Assembly: GCA_023487645.1 (NCBI GenBank)
Contig: JAMDBX010000023.1
Span: forward strand, 1 to 49,831
Origin: Patescibacteria group bacterium
Lineage (GTDB): Bacteria; Patescibacteria; Microgenomatia; Daviesbacterales; UBA10151
Direction: 5' to 3'
Length of the DNA stretch: 49,831 nucleotides
Shown here: piece after piece, positions 1 through 7,720 of the stretch
Position numbering within the stretch: the first letter of the stretch is position 1
Layout: each line of letters starts with the position of its first letter
Translations under genes and position numbers: made by a program
Notes under the pieces: generated by a model
Database searches by the model: none
Told to the model about the DNA's origin: nothing
Seen by the model: only the letters and a program-made list of their open reading frames with translations

Positions 1-504
1 ATTTTTATAGAATCTTTCATATACCTTATTAAGAACACCTAAGAGTTTCGCAAAGTATAAATTTATGGTGAAGCCATGTCCCACCACTAATATCTTCTGA
101 TTTTCATACTCTTTATCCAATTCTTCAGTTTTTCTTGAAAATCTTTCTAAGGCATGGGTTGCTGTTTCCCAATTATGAATTGATCCATTCAAGTTTTCTA
201 AACAGTATTTTATAACCTTCGCATATTCCTCATCCTCTATAAATCCTCCTTGATCTCTATTTAGTTCACTAATCTCTTGCAACTGAGTTATTTCCTTTCC
301 CAAAGAATCAGCAATGGGTTTAGCAGTTTGGAAAGCTTTTTCCTCTGTGGAAGAGAAAATGATATCTATATCATTAAAAATCTTCTCTCTGGCTAACTTT
401 TCAGCTTGTTCCTTTCCCTTATCTGAAAGTGTCCACTGACTAATTGGTAGATTTCTGTCTTTTCTTGTTTCTCCATGTCTTAAGAAATAAAACGTGTTAT
501 TCAT
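1..504 (-). CDS. Histidine phosphatase family protein (phosphoglycerate mutase-like), 3' end outside window
   Basis: The frame is open from an ATG at 504 down to the window edge, 168 codons with no stop, so the C-terminus is missing. The N-terminus reads MNNTFYFLRHGET, which carries the RHGET phosphohistidine motif of the histidine phosphatase superfamily. Near the end, VVGHGF supplies the second catalytic histidine. Such enzymes remove or move phosphate through a phospho-histidine intermediate. The substrate cannot be read from sequence: phosphoglycerate, nucleotides and sugar phosphates are all possible. No Shine-Dalgarno is obvious upstream. The family call is firm; the specific function is unknown. 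Confidence 0.85.
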   Translation of the reverse strand, partial: MNNTFYFLRHGETRKDRNLPISQWTLSDKGKEQAEKLAREKIFNDIDIIFSSTEEKAFQTAKPIADSLGKEITQLQEISELNRDQGGFIEDEEYAKVIKYCLENLNGSIHNWETATHALERFSRKTEELDKEYENQKILVVGHGFTINLYFAKLLGVLNKVYERFYKN

Positions 505-591
505 TCTTGGAAAATTATACCAGACTTATTTTCTCATTAAACCTTAGTTTATGGGTGTTTTGATTTTGAGATGAGTTTTTAATACAGATTG

Positions 592-600
592 TGATATAAT
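592..600 (+). promoter_or_regulatory. Extended -10 promoter for the candidate small RNA
   Basis: TGATATAAT matches the extended -10 consensus TGnTATAAT exactly. There is no good -35 at the right distance, which extended -10 promoters tolerate. It predicts a start near 606-608 on the plus strand, immediately before the structured RNA and its terminator. The same TGATATAAT string serves the genes starting at 2375 and 6602. Confidence 0.6.
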
Positions 601-606
601 ACATTT

Positions 607-702
607 ACAACAAGTTGGCAGGGACAAAGGACGGTGAGCCGCCGAGTTCTAAGAAATTAGTACTACCTGTACAACTGGCCTCGCTTTAAGCGAGGCTTTT
701 TT
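607..702 (+). ncRNA. Candidate structured small RNA of unknown class
   Basis: About 95 nt lie between an extended -10 promoter and an intrinsic terminator, with no open frame. By eye it folds as a three-way junction. P1 pairs 613-622 with 666-676 (GTTGG/CAGG against CCTGT/CAAC, one bulged A). P2 is GG-A-CGG, loop TGAG, CCG-CC at 629-643. P3 is CTAA, GAAA tetraloop, TTAG at 649-660. The terminator hairpin follows at 678. I do not recognise it as SRP RNA, a GEMM, purine or fluoride riboswitch, or a hammerhead ribozyme. No plus-strand gene follows for about 6 kb, so a free-standing RNA is likelier than a riboswitch. Confidence 0.5.
678..702 (+). terminator. Intrinsic terminator of the candidate small RNA
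   Basis: Eight-base-pair hairpin GCCTCGCT ... AGCGAGGC followed by six T residues on the plus strand. On the minus strand there is no T run, so it works for plus-strand transcription. The stop codon of the convergent DUF3800 gene lies inside the hairpin loop. Confidence 0.75.
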
Positions 703-1258
703 GTGGATAAGTAGTAATCTCAAGTCTAATCTTCTCTGCATTTTTCATCCTGTCATACCACCTAGAAGCTTGTGAATCGGGATTATCGTAATTACTTCTA
801 ATTAACCCTGCTAAACAATCAGATACTCTTATCCCAGGACTAGATTCATCTTTTCTGACAGTAACAATCTTTTTAACAGATACACCCTTATCTCTTAATA
901 CTTTTTTCAGCTTTTGGTTATACCATCTTGGTTTTCTACCATCAAGCATAATTTTCTTTATATTCTCTTCAACCACAAGATGTCTTAAGGCTTCTTCTAG
1001 GCTTTCAGCAAGTTTAATTGGGTTTTTTAGTATGGCTACTTTAACAAAAAAATCCAGTTTCAAAATTTGCTCAATAAACTTTCCCCTTTTCTCCCATTTT
1101 TCATCTGTCCAATGAAAGTGTTTGATACTTAACTTTTCCTCAATCTTTTCTACTGCTTTCTCAAATTCTTCCAGATTGGCTATTTCTACATAGACTAAGG
1201 CTATGGTAGTATGATCTACTTGCTTATGAGTACCAGATTCATCGATGAAGATAACCAT
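686..1258 (-). CDS. DUF3800 domain protein
   Basis: 190 residues beginning MVIFIDESGTH. The FIDESG start and the late segment RVSDCLAGLIRSNYDN, with its conserved D..AG, are typical of DUF3800, a family with a predicted RNase H-like fold often found near mobile or defence genes. The biochemical role is not established. The ATG at 1258 is used; upstream is an AT-rich stretch with TATAGT/TATGAT boxes. The last codons (Ser-Leu-Ala-stop) are formed by the terminator hairpin of the opposite-strand small RNA, so the two share sequence at their 3' ends. The family call is good; function is unknown. Confidence 0.75.
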   Translation of the reverse strand: MVIFIDESGTHKQVDHTTIALVYVEIANLEEFEKAVEKIEEKLSIKHFHWTDEKWEKRGKFIEQILKLDFFVKVAILKNPIKLAESLEEALRHLVVEENIKKIMLDGRKPRWYNQKLKKVLRDKGVSVKKIVTVRKDESSPGIRVSDCLAGLIRSNYDNPDSQASRWYDRMKNAEKIRLEITTYPQKSLA

Positions 1259-1392
1259 AAATTAACTAAACTATATCATAGTTAGGAATCATATAAATTG
1301 GCTCAAATGACTGTAGCTGGGTACGAAGTAAGGAAACCTTGCAAGCTAATCGCTCTAAAGTCTGCCCACCCACCCTTATGAGTTTAATATAG

Positions 1393-2061
1393 TTAGCTTT
1401 TTATATAATTCTTACGGAGTACTATCAAAAGGATTAGTATTGCAAAACCTAAGAAGTATGACGCTACTACATCAGACAACCAATGTACGTGCAGGTAAAC
1501 ACGGGAAGGCCCAACTAACAAAATAACCAGTGCCAGCAGTATAATAATAATGCGTTTTAACCAAGTTCTCTTTATAAAAATATAGGCAGGAAATATTAAA
1601 TAACCAAAAGATACGACATAAAATGCAGTGTGCCCGGAAGGATAACAAGTTTCATAAAGCGCAGCTTGTTGTAATAATGGTATCTTAAATAACTCCTGCC
1701 CGGCTATAACATTAGCATAATAGGTAGAAGGGCATGGAATATGAAAAATCGGTTTTAATAACAACTCGACAACTACTAAACCTGAAAAGCTGACCAGGAG
1801 CATTAAAACCTCAAATTTCTGTTTTTTCCGTATAAAATTCCACAAAAGGACAGCTACGGCAATCAGGAGCGGAAAATAAAGGTTAGCAATAAACCTTGAA
1901 GCATAATACAAACCATTGTTTGTAGAGTATGGCAGCATTTGGTCAATATAGTGATCCAACTGCAAAAATGATCCGTTTATTACAAGAATAGTGGTTAATA
2001 TGAAAGCTGCGAAAAGAAAAGACATCAGGAATAAATACTTTCGCCGTTGTAGCCGATTCAT
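1393..2061 (-). CDS. PAP2 superfamily membrane phosphatase
   Basis: 222 residues with about six hydrophobic helices. The phosphatase signature is present in order: KPIFHIPCP around residue 103, PSGHT around 142, and SRVYLHVHWLSD around 186. The last two carry the two catalytic histidines and the aspartate. In the first motif the usual arginine of KxxxxxxRP is a cysteine (CP). Family members dephosphorylate lipid pyrophosphates (undecaprenyl pyrophosphate) or phosphatidic acid at the outer face of the membrane. A role in recycling lipid carrier is plausible but is inference. It lies 17 bases from the next minus-strand gene and probably shares its transcript. Confidence 0.85.
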   Translation of the reverse strand: MNRLQRRKYLFLMSFLFAAFILTTILVINGSFLQLDHYIDQMLPYSTNNGLYYASRFIANLYFPLLIAVAVLLWNFIRKKQKFEVLMLLVSFSGLVVVELLLKPIFHIPCPSTYYANVIAGQELFKIPLLQQAALYETCYPSGHTAFYVVSFGYLIFPAYIFIKRTWLKRIIIILLALVILLVGPSRVYLHVHWLSDVVASYFLGFAILILLIVLRKNYIKS

Positions 2062-2078
2062 TTGATTATTTTGCTTAT

Positions 2079-2375
2079 TTAACCCCTTTGAATTCCGATA
2101 AAATCTATTTTTGGGAAGAGTGATTTTACGGCAGAATGGAATTTATCTGATAAGTTAACAGCATATTTGCCATATCCGGAATTTTCAGTATGGGAAGTAA
2201 GCATATTTTCATATCTTTGAATAAGCTCTAAAATTGCCTCACCTTCTTTGTTGTATTGGTCCTGATAAGTATTTGGGTCAGCCTCATATTTATCGTGAAG
2301 CAATTTAAAATTGGACAATAATTCTTCGTTTTCTTTTAGCATCTGCTGAAAAATTAACAGGTATTTAGCGGCCAT
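2079..2375 (-). CDS. Small helical hypothetical protein
   Basis: 98 residues, no family recognised. Composition suggests a soluble all-helical protein: an N-terminal amphipathic stretch with many Leu, Glu and Lys, and no transmembrane segment or signal peptide. The ATG at 2375 is preceded nine bases upstream by a perfect extended -10 (TGATATAAT) and no Shine-Dalgarno, so translation is probably leaderless. It is followed 17 bases later by the PAP2 gene. Confidence 0.6.
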   Translation of the reverse strand: MAAKYLLIFQQMLKENEELLSNFKLLHDKYEADPNTYQDQYNKEGEAILELIQRYENMLTSHTENSGYGKYAVNLSDKFHSAVKSLFPKIDFIGIQRG

Positions 2376-2384
2376 AGAATAAAT

Positions 2385-2393
2385 ATTATATCA
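2385..2393 (-). promoter_or_regulatory. Extended -10 promoter of the gene starting at 2375
   Basis: Minus-strand TGATATAAT, identical to the box before the candidate small RNA at 592. Nine bases separate it from the ATG, so the mRNA would start at or beside the start codon. Confidence 0.6.
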
Positions 2394-2434
2394 GCTAATC
2401 CTTCATGCCTAGAAAAGGCAAAAAGAAAAGAAAT

Positions 2435-2941
2435 TTAATGAAGTAAAGCTAAATCTGTACCCACCTCATAAACATTATTATTATCTCCCCCGTCTTGCGC
2501 CATTGTAAATCTCTGCTTACTGGATTCCAATACTGCATTTAACTCAAAACTTACACCATCTGAATAATAAGTATAGTGGTAAGTCGGATTATTTATCGGA
2601 TCAACCGGTAAAGTAGAAATACTTAGCGTTAATTGCCCGGTAAAGTCAACTTTAACCCACCCCGTACTATCATTATTTCTTGCTCCCAAGCTAAGGGATG
2701 AATCGGTACAAGGAACGGCTGAATTATGACAAAGCGTGGCGGCTGTATCTGTAGAGTTTGACAAAGCCACAATAATCGCTTTTTGTAAATTATCCAAATC
2801 AGACATCCTGGTGCTATCCCGGCCTTTTTTCATAACTTCAAAAGGATTAATAACCACTAAAACTATGGCGACAAAAATCACCACAATCGCCAGAACTACC
2901 AAAAGTTCTGTTAGAGTAAATCCCTGGGCAGCTTTTTTCAC
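2435..2941 (-). CDS. Type IV pilin-like protein (prepilin N-terminal motif)
   Basis: 168 residues starting with GTG. The N-terminus MKKAAQGFTLTELLVVLAI is a canonical class III signal: a short basic leader, cleavage after Gly, methylated Phe, then Glu at +5 inside a hydrophobic helix. A globular domain follows, with DPINNPTYHYTYYSDG near the C-terminus as in minor pilins and pseudopilins. It would need a prepilin peptidase and an assembly ATPase, neither of which is in the window. Role: a subunit of a type IV pilus or a competence-type pseudopilus. Confidence 0.8.
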   Translation of the reverse strand: MKKAAQGFTLTELLVVLAIVVIFVAIVLVVINPFEVMKKGRDSTRMSDLDNLQKAIIVALSNSTDTAATLCHNSAVPCTDSSLSLGARNNDSTGWVKVDFTGQLTLSISTLPVDPINNPTYHYTYYSDGVSFELNAVLESSKQRFTMAQDGGDNNNVYEVGTDLALLH

Positions 2942-3004
2942 AATCTAATTGCTACAGACTCCTAAACCAATTTTATGGTCTTTTGAAAAAGTTTACAAGA
3001 TATT

Positions 3005-3641
3005 TTAAACCGGGGTATAGGCCACGTTGATATCGTAGTAATCTTCCTGTTCTGCTTTTTTCAAAAAATTCACCACTTTATAAGTAATCGGGGTAAATAA
3101 AACTTCCACCCCGGTTTTAAACAAATAATTGGAAATAATCAGCGGAATAATCAGCTCAGTAGGCAAAACTCCCAAAAAAGCAATTGTCACAAAGATTAAG
3201 GAATCCACCAGCTCCCCTACCACCGTAGAACCAATCGTTCTGGTCCATAACCATTTGCCTTTTGTAATAATTTTCATTTTGGATAAGACTACGGAATTAG
3301 AATATTCCCCCATAAAATAAGCCGTAATGCTGGCCAGCACGATTCGGGGGGGTCATGCCTAAAATAACCAGGTAGGCGGCCTGGTTAGGCCAATCCGGGG
3401 CCGAGGGTAAAAGGCCGACTATGGCAAAAGTTAAAGCCATTAATACATTGGCAAATACCCCCAGCCAAATCACTTTCCGGGCTTTTTTAAAACCATACAC
3501 CTCAGTCAAAATATCGCCAAAAATATAAGTTAAGGGAAAAAGAATGGTACCTCCATCCAAAGACATTGGCCCGATTTGGGTGATTTTGGAAGAGGCAATA
3601 TTGGAAATGATTAAAACTGCCACAAAAAAGGCCGTTACCAC
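3005..3641 (-). pseudogene. Queuosine precursor transporter (YhhQ/VUT family), frameshifted
   Basis: Two overlapping frames give one intact-looking protein. The first part, from a GTG at 3641, reads FFVAVLIISNIASSK and later FPLTYIFGDILTEVYGF. The second reads ASITAYFMGEYSNS through a transmembrane C-terminus. Both are typical of the VUT family, inner-membrane proteins that import queuosine precursors. The break is at a run of seven C (minus strand, about 3345-3351). With six C the sequence reads GMTPRIVLASITAYFMGEY without interruption. This is either a consensus error in a homopolymer or a true or phase-variable frameshift. The start is uncertain because the frame stays open upstream without an ATG. 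Confidence 0.75.
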
Positions 3642-3712
3642 ATCCAGGAATTTAAAGTTTTTAATACTATTTGCAACTATTTTAGATAGTATAACAAATA
3701 AATTGAAGTTTA

Positions 3713-6082
3713 TTAACCTGTTAATCTGTCACTAAATTTGGCAAGCCCCAGCACTTTACCATGAGCTACCTGGGTACCGATAGTTTTCCAATATACACCA
3801 ATAATTGACCTTTTGATATTAGTTAAGGTATCAACATTATGGGAAACATTGTGAATATAATTTCTCCATTCACGGAAAATCTCATTGTAATCAACTCCTC
3901 TTCGTAACCCTTCCTCAATAGTCTGATTAGCTAAATTATTAATAAGATCTATTTTGCTGTAGGGTGATCGGATAACCCAATCATTATAAGTACCGATTTC
4001 CTCTAGATCCTTTGGCTTATAGCCGGAAGGAACCCTTAGCTCATAACAAAGTGCTTGTCCAACTGGGTTTAAAATAGTTAGATTGGTACCATTGCCTGTA
4101 TCTAGTTTCCAAGGCGCAATTGAAGCCCGTTTTATTTCCTGATCTACTTTTCCAAAAACTAAATGAGGAGCTCCTTTCTTATCCATTTCCCAGGCAATTA
4201 CAAATTGTTTAATCCGACTGCGTTTTTCTCCATCCGGCTGTTTTGCTGCCTCTATAGAAATTTGCGGAATAATAACTCCGCTGTTTTCATATACAACTTT
4301 CCATCTGGCAAACGTTTCTCTTGCTCTTGTCATTCTTTCTTCATTAGCATTGAAAACAATTAGGTCAATATCTTTTACGCTCCCGTCTGACCTTACAGGA
4401 ACTGGAACATTTGGTTTTTTTAAGGTTACTCTTTTTTTGGAAACGTCAATGTTAAACTCTGTTTGTGGACCAATCCAGTCCGTCACTGTTCCTCCTACAA
4501 ATCGATGCTCTAAACCCTCTTCGCTACAGTATCGTTCAATAGCGTTTAGGACCCTAACATACGTAAAGCTACTTACAGGCTTCATTTCCGGGGGCTTTGG
4601 ATCATCCTTATGCATTCTCCAATAAGTAAACAACGAATCAGCTAAAGAAACAGCGGTAGAAATCCCCAAAACTGTTAATCTAGTTCTTGCATTATCTCTC
4701 GCTTCTTTTGATAAGGTTCCTTCTTCTTTAGAAAAAGCTATTCTTAGACGATCCACAGTTGTTACTAGATTTGAAGTTGTCATTAAAACATCAGCCGTCA
4801 GTTGCAAAGGTATACCCTTTGGCTCAGGCCATAAAGTCGCAATACCGCCAATTAATGCTCGGCCAGGCCGCGTCCCTACTGCACCAAATATCCCCCTACC
4901 GCTCTCTGGCACTACTTTACCCCGATGTTCCGCAAATGCTCTGGTTAAACTGGTAAATGGATTAGTAATATCAGTACCAAAAGCGGCTACTTTACCTAGC
5001 GAACCAACCAATCCTCCTCTTTCATTAGCTTGTTTTTCCCTACTTTTGGCTAAGGCTTTCTCTTGGCCTCTATCGCTTAAAGCATCATAATAAGGCCCTC
5101 TTTTGGAATCAATGCTATTCGGATCCTCAGCTTCCATAATTCTAGCCAAGGAACCATCGCCTGCGTCTAAAATTGAACCTTTAGCAATTAATACGGCAGC
5201 TTCAGCAGTTTTAACTTTCTCACCACCAGGTTCATTTGGATCACGGCTAGCTGCAATGGCAGCTCCAGCAGCCACCTCCATAAACCCTAAAATATTTAGA
5301 TGAGTGGGGGTAAGCCAGCGCGTATATTTATGCACAGACAGCATAAAGTTGTGAATTCCACCAGCAGTTTTTTCCCGAATCCAGGCATTTCTTGTTTCAG
5401 AAACACCAGGAGCTGATTTTTCTGCTTTCTTTCTTTTTCGTAATTCTTTAACAGAAACAACTTCCAAATTTGGATGTTGGGCTAAAAATTCCGGCTCTAT
5501 TGGATAACCATAATCAAAATATTTAACTTTGGCGGGGAACCTGACAGCAAAACTTTTGGCACTTTTTCGATCATCTTCCCAAACTTCATCAGTATTTACC
5601 GATTCGATAACATGCGCTTTACTGAGAATACTATTGATCCTATTTGCTTTATCTTTTTTAGAAGTAACAGGAGTATGAGAAATATCTACATACGGGATTC
5701 CGGCTCGATCCGCTTGGTCAACGGTGACGCCATAATATTCCGTGGTGGCTGGCCTGCCCGAAGCAATATGTATCCACGCTCCTTTTTCACCTTCTTCTTT
5801 AAGCATACCCGCAAACTCAGTTGGTTTTCTTCTTGAATGATGAAGGAAAGAAATTTTACCCTTTAAACCCCTAGCAGGGCGATTTATCGGGGTGTGATCC
5901 ATATCCGGAATCACGCTTAAATCTTGTATTGAATCAGCCTTCTTGCCAAATCGTTCTTCAAGTTGTTCTTTAAAATATGTACCTATTTTAGCTAGACCTC
6001 TATCTACCCAAACACCATCAAAATCACTAACTATTTTCTTACCCACAGGTGTCTCTTTTATTTTCTCCGGTGCAACCGCCAT
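3713..6082 (-). CDS. HAD-like / CDP-alcohol phosphatidyltransferase / nucleotidyltransferase-like fusion
   Basis: 789 residues with three recognisable parts. Residues about 15-200 are HAD-like: VSDFDGVW has the DxDG nucleophile motif (D20, D22), IASGR is motif II and WEDDRKSA is motif IV. Residues about 240-490 carry the complete CDP-alcohol phosphatidyltransferase signature, D306xxDGxxAR ... G329xxxD333xxxD337, with flanking hydrophobic helices. Residues about 505-789 begin with RFVGGTVTD and then VKDIDLIVF, the GG...DxD pattern of Pol beta-type nucleotidyltransferases. The middle domain should transfer a phospho-alcohol from a CDP-linked donor, as in phospholipid or inositol-phosphate synthesis. 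The flanking domains could make the donor or dephosphorylate the product; that is inference. A TAGACT -10 with TGC extension lies ten bases before the ATG. Confidence 0.8.
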   Translation of the reverse strand: MAVAPEKIKETPVGKKIVSDFDGVWVDRGLAKIGTYFKEQLEERFGKKADSIQDLSVIPDMDHTPINRPARGLKGKISFLHHSRRKPTEFAGMLKEEGEKGAWIHIASGRPATTEYYGVTVDQADRAGIPYVDISHTPVTSKKDKANRINSILSKAHVIESVNTDEVWEDDRKSAKSFAVRFPAKVKYFDYGYPIEPEFLAQHPNLEVVSVKELRKRKKAEKSAPGVSETRNAWIREKTAGGIHNFMLSVHKYTRWLTPTHLNILGFMEVAAGAAIAASRDPNEPGGEKVKTAEAAVLIAKGSILDAGDGSLARIMEAEDPNSIDSKRGPYYDALSDRGQEKALAKSREKQANERGGLVGSLGKVAAFGTDITNPFTSLTRAFAEHRGKVVPESGRGIFGAVGTRPGRALIGGIATLWPEPKGIPLQLTADVLMTTSNLVTTVDRLRIAFSKEEGTLSKEARDNARTRLTVLGISTAVSLADSLFTYWRMHKDDPKPPEMKPVSSFTYVRVLNAIERYCSEEGLEHRFVGGTVTDWIGPQTEFNIDVSKKRVTLKKPNVPVPVRSDGSVKDIDLIVFNANEERMTRARETFARWKVVYENSGVIIPQISIEAAKQPDGEKRSRIKQFVIAWEMDKKGAPHLVFGKVDQEIKRASIAPWKLDTGNGTNLTILNPVGQALCYELRVPSGYKPKDLEEIGTYNDWVIRSPYSKIDLINNLANQTIEEGLRRGVDYNEIFREWRNYIHNVSHNVDTLTNIKRSIIGVYWKTIGTQVAHGKVLGLAKFSDRLTG

Positions 6083-6127
6083 AATGTTCAGGAGTCTAGC
6101 ATAATTATGGACTTTTAAGCAATAATT

Positions 6128-6379
6128 TTATTTCTTTGCCGCTGCTTTTTTTGGAGCTTCTTCAGATGTTTTAGAAACTGCATCTTTAATTTCCAAAGCT
6201 TTCTTAGAAATTTCTTTCAAAACTTTATTGCCTTGTTTTTGTAAATCAGCCAAAACTTGCTCTGCTTTTTTCCGATTTTTTTCATCTGCCAAAGCAATTG
6301 CTGCAGCTGCGGCAGCTGCACCAATCACTGCTCCGGCTACTCCGGCTGCCAAAGCATTACCCTTATCATCTTGTGCCAT
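6128..6379 (-). CDS. Small Ala/Lys-rich protein with one membrane segment (YtxH-like)
   Basis: 83 residues from the ATG at 6379, chosen over an upstream in-frame start because GGGGGTGAT, a good Shine-Dalgarno, lies just before it. A Gly/Ala-rich hydrophobic helix (GVAGAVIGAAAAAAAIAL) is followed by a charged helix and a Lys/Ala tail (KKAAAKK). The layout resembles YtxH or gas-vesicle-like stress proteins, but no catalytic motif is present. Its ribosome-binding site overlaps the end of the upstream membrane-protein gene, so the two are probably co-translated. Confidence 0.6.
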   Translation of the reverse strand: MAQDDKGNALAAGVAGAVIGAAAAAAAIALADEKNRKKAEQVLADLQKQGNKVLKEISKKALEIKDAVSKTSEEAPKKAAAKK

Positions 6380-6383
6380 AAAA

Positions 6384-6602
6384 TCACCCCCTCTTTTTGA
6401 ATATTCTGCCAATAAGTGCTACCAATAATGCCGGAATAAAAGCTACAAACTTCATTTGAAGCTTTTCGTTTATACTCTTGGAAGTCTCAGAAACAGATCT
6501 TAATGTTTTTACAAAAAAATAAGTGACAATCAAAATACAGGAAGCAATAATGAGGAACTCTATAGCTATCAGAGCAATTAGGATATCCTGTAATTGGCTC
6601 AT
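6384..6602 (-). CDS. Small membrane protein, hypothetical
   Basis: 72 residues with a strong N-terminal transmembrane helix (about 8-32), a short charged middle (SVSETSKSINEKLQ) and a second hydrophobic stretch before a basic end (RIFKKRG). No family recognised. The ATG at 6602 follows an extended -10 TGATATAAT by six bases with no Shine-Dalgarno, so it is probably leaderless. The next gene starts five bases after its stop. Confidence 0.6.
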   Translation of the reverse strand: MSQLQDILIALIAIEFLIIASCILIVTYFFVKTLRSVSETSKSINEKLQMKFVAFIPALLVALIGRIFKKRG

Positions 6603-6670
6603 GCGACGATTATATCATGGATATATTTGCATTTCCAGGCTGGTTCTAATACAATGGAAATTGGTTAGAC

Positions 6671-7036
6671 ATGGAATACTTATCACTCATACCGGCCACG
6701 GCCTTAGGATACTTAGCCTCCAGAACTTTAACTCATCCTACATCCAGAATCAGAAAAAAAATGCCTAATATTAAAACCAAAAGGGTCCAGGTTTTCCCGG
6801 TGCTAAGGATTAAAGTATTTGGCAGAGTTATTCATTTGCACCACTGGATATATTTTTCTATTATTCTGCTGGTTTCTTTTTTTGTATCATTGGGGGTAAT
6901 GGACTATATTGTTACCAAGGGCGTTCTTTTAGGCACCATTATTCACGGATTAACTCTTCCTAAAAAACACCGCAAAATCATTTATAAAAACCACTCGCTG
7001 GAAAAAGTAATTTCGTTTGACAAGGAAGCGGTTTGA
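6671..7036 (+). CDS. Hypothetical membrane protein
   Basis: 121 residues. A basic stretch (RIRKKMPNIKTKR) precedes VFGRVIHLHHWIYFSIILL, a His-rich segment running into a transmembrane helix, and a second helix ends in GTIIHGLTLPKKHRK. The histidines at the membrane border might bind metal, but no family is recognised. It ends four bases before the guanylate kinase ATG and is probably in the same operon. Confidence 0.55.
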   Translation: MEYLSLIPATALGYLASRTLTHPTSRIRKKMPNIKTKRVQVFPVLRIKVFGRVIHLHHWIYFSIILLVSFFVSLGVMDYIVTKGVLLGTIIHGLTLPKKHRKIIYKNHSLEKVISFDKEAV

Positions 7037-7040
7037 ACGC

Positions 7041-7670
7041 ATGAGCAAACTAATCGTATTGACCGGAAAAACAGCTTCAGGTAAGGACACCATTATGGCT
7101 AAGCTTTTGGCCCGTTTTCCGCAGTTCAAAAGAGTAGTTACCACCACCTCCAGAACACTGAGAAACGGTGAAGCAAACGGGGTAGATTATAATTTTATTT
7201 CCAAGGCTGATTTTAAGCAAAAAGCCGAAAAAGGGGATTTTATTGAATGGGTGGAATACGGTGGAAATTTATACGGTACCGAAAAAGCACAAATTACCGA
7301 TAGTTTAGATCAGGATTTGATTTGGCGGATTGATCCTTCCCGGGCCGGTCAAATCAGGCAATTTATTAAGAATTCTTTTCCACCGGAATTAGCTGAGGAT
7401 TTATTAAAAAGAACTCTAGTCATATATCTGACGGTTGATGACAACGTGATTTTAGACAGATTGAATAAACGCGGGCTGACTGAAGAGGAAATCAGGAAAA
7501 GAATGCAGGAAGATCGGGAGTTTTGGCAGGAATACCAGAATTGCTATGATTTTGTGATAGAAAACGTTCCCGGAAGACTGGATGAAACAGTTGATCAAAT
7601 TGCCGAAGTTATACAGAATCACCATTCGAAAGCCAGCTGTCATTCCAGACTTGATCTGGAATCTACATAA
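7041..7670 (+). CDS. gmk: Guanylate kinase-like nucleotide kinase
   Basis: From the ATG at 7041 the protein reads MSKLIVLTGKTASGKDTIM, a P-loop. TTTSRTLRNGEANGVDYNFIS and FIEWVEYGGNLYGT follow; these are the GMP-binding segments of guanylate kinase (ATP + GMP to ADP + GDP). Residues about 120-145 carry the lid region. An upstream TTG start would lengthen it by eight residues and is less likely. The last ten residues (CHSRLDLEST) are encoded by the palindromic repeat at 7639-7704, so the native C-terminus was replaced or extended by the repeat. Confidence 0.85.
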   Translation: MSKLIVLTGKTASGKDTIMAKLLARFPQFKRVVTTTSRTLRNGEANGVDYNFISKADFKQKAEKGDFIEWVEYGGNLYGTEKAQITDSLDQDLIWRIDPSRAGQIRQFIKNSFPPELAEDLLKRTLVIYLTVDDNVILDRLNKRGLTEEEIRKRMQEDREFWQEYQNCYDFVIENVPGRLDETVDQIAEVIQNHHSKASCHSRLDLEST

Positions 7671-7704
7671 TTATTATGTGGATCCCGATTTTCATCGGGA
7701 TGAC
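7639..7704. repeat. Palindromic repeat, GTCATTCC...GGGATGAC family
   Basis: 66 bp bounded by GTCATTCC and GGGATGAC in inverted orientation. Each half holds its own hairpin (CCAGA/TCTGG and CCCGA/TCGGG) around a central AT-rich ATAATTATTAT. The element at 38387-38445 inside uvrA has the same plan. Here it supplies the end of the guanylate kinase frame and the leader of the next gene. Confidence 0.75.
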
Positions 7705-7720
7705 AAAGGGGAAACCGTCC

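Noticed and set aside
607..702. SRP RNA, c-di-GMP, purine or fluoride riboswitch, or hammerhead ribozyme
   Set aside because: The GGAA-GGAAGC core of SRP RNA, the conserved junctions of those riboswitches and the CUGANGA core of hammerheads are all absent.
1289..1380. GC-rich stretch upstream of DUF3800 with an AAGG-aaa-CCTT hairpin, considered as an RNA element
   Set aside because: Only one short hairpin can be drawn, with no promoter or terminator around it.
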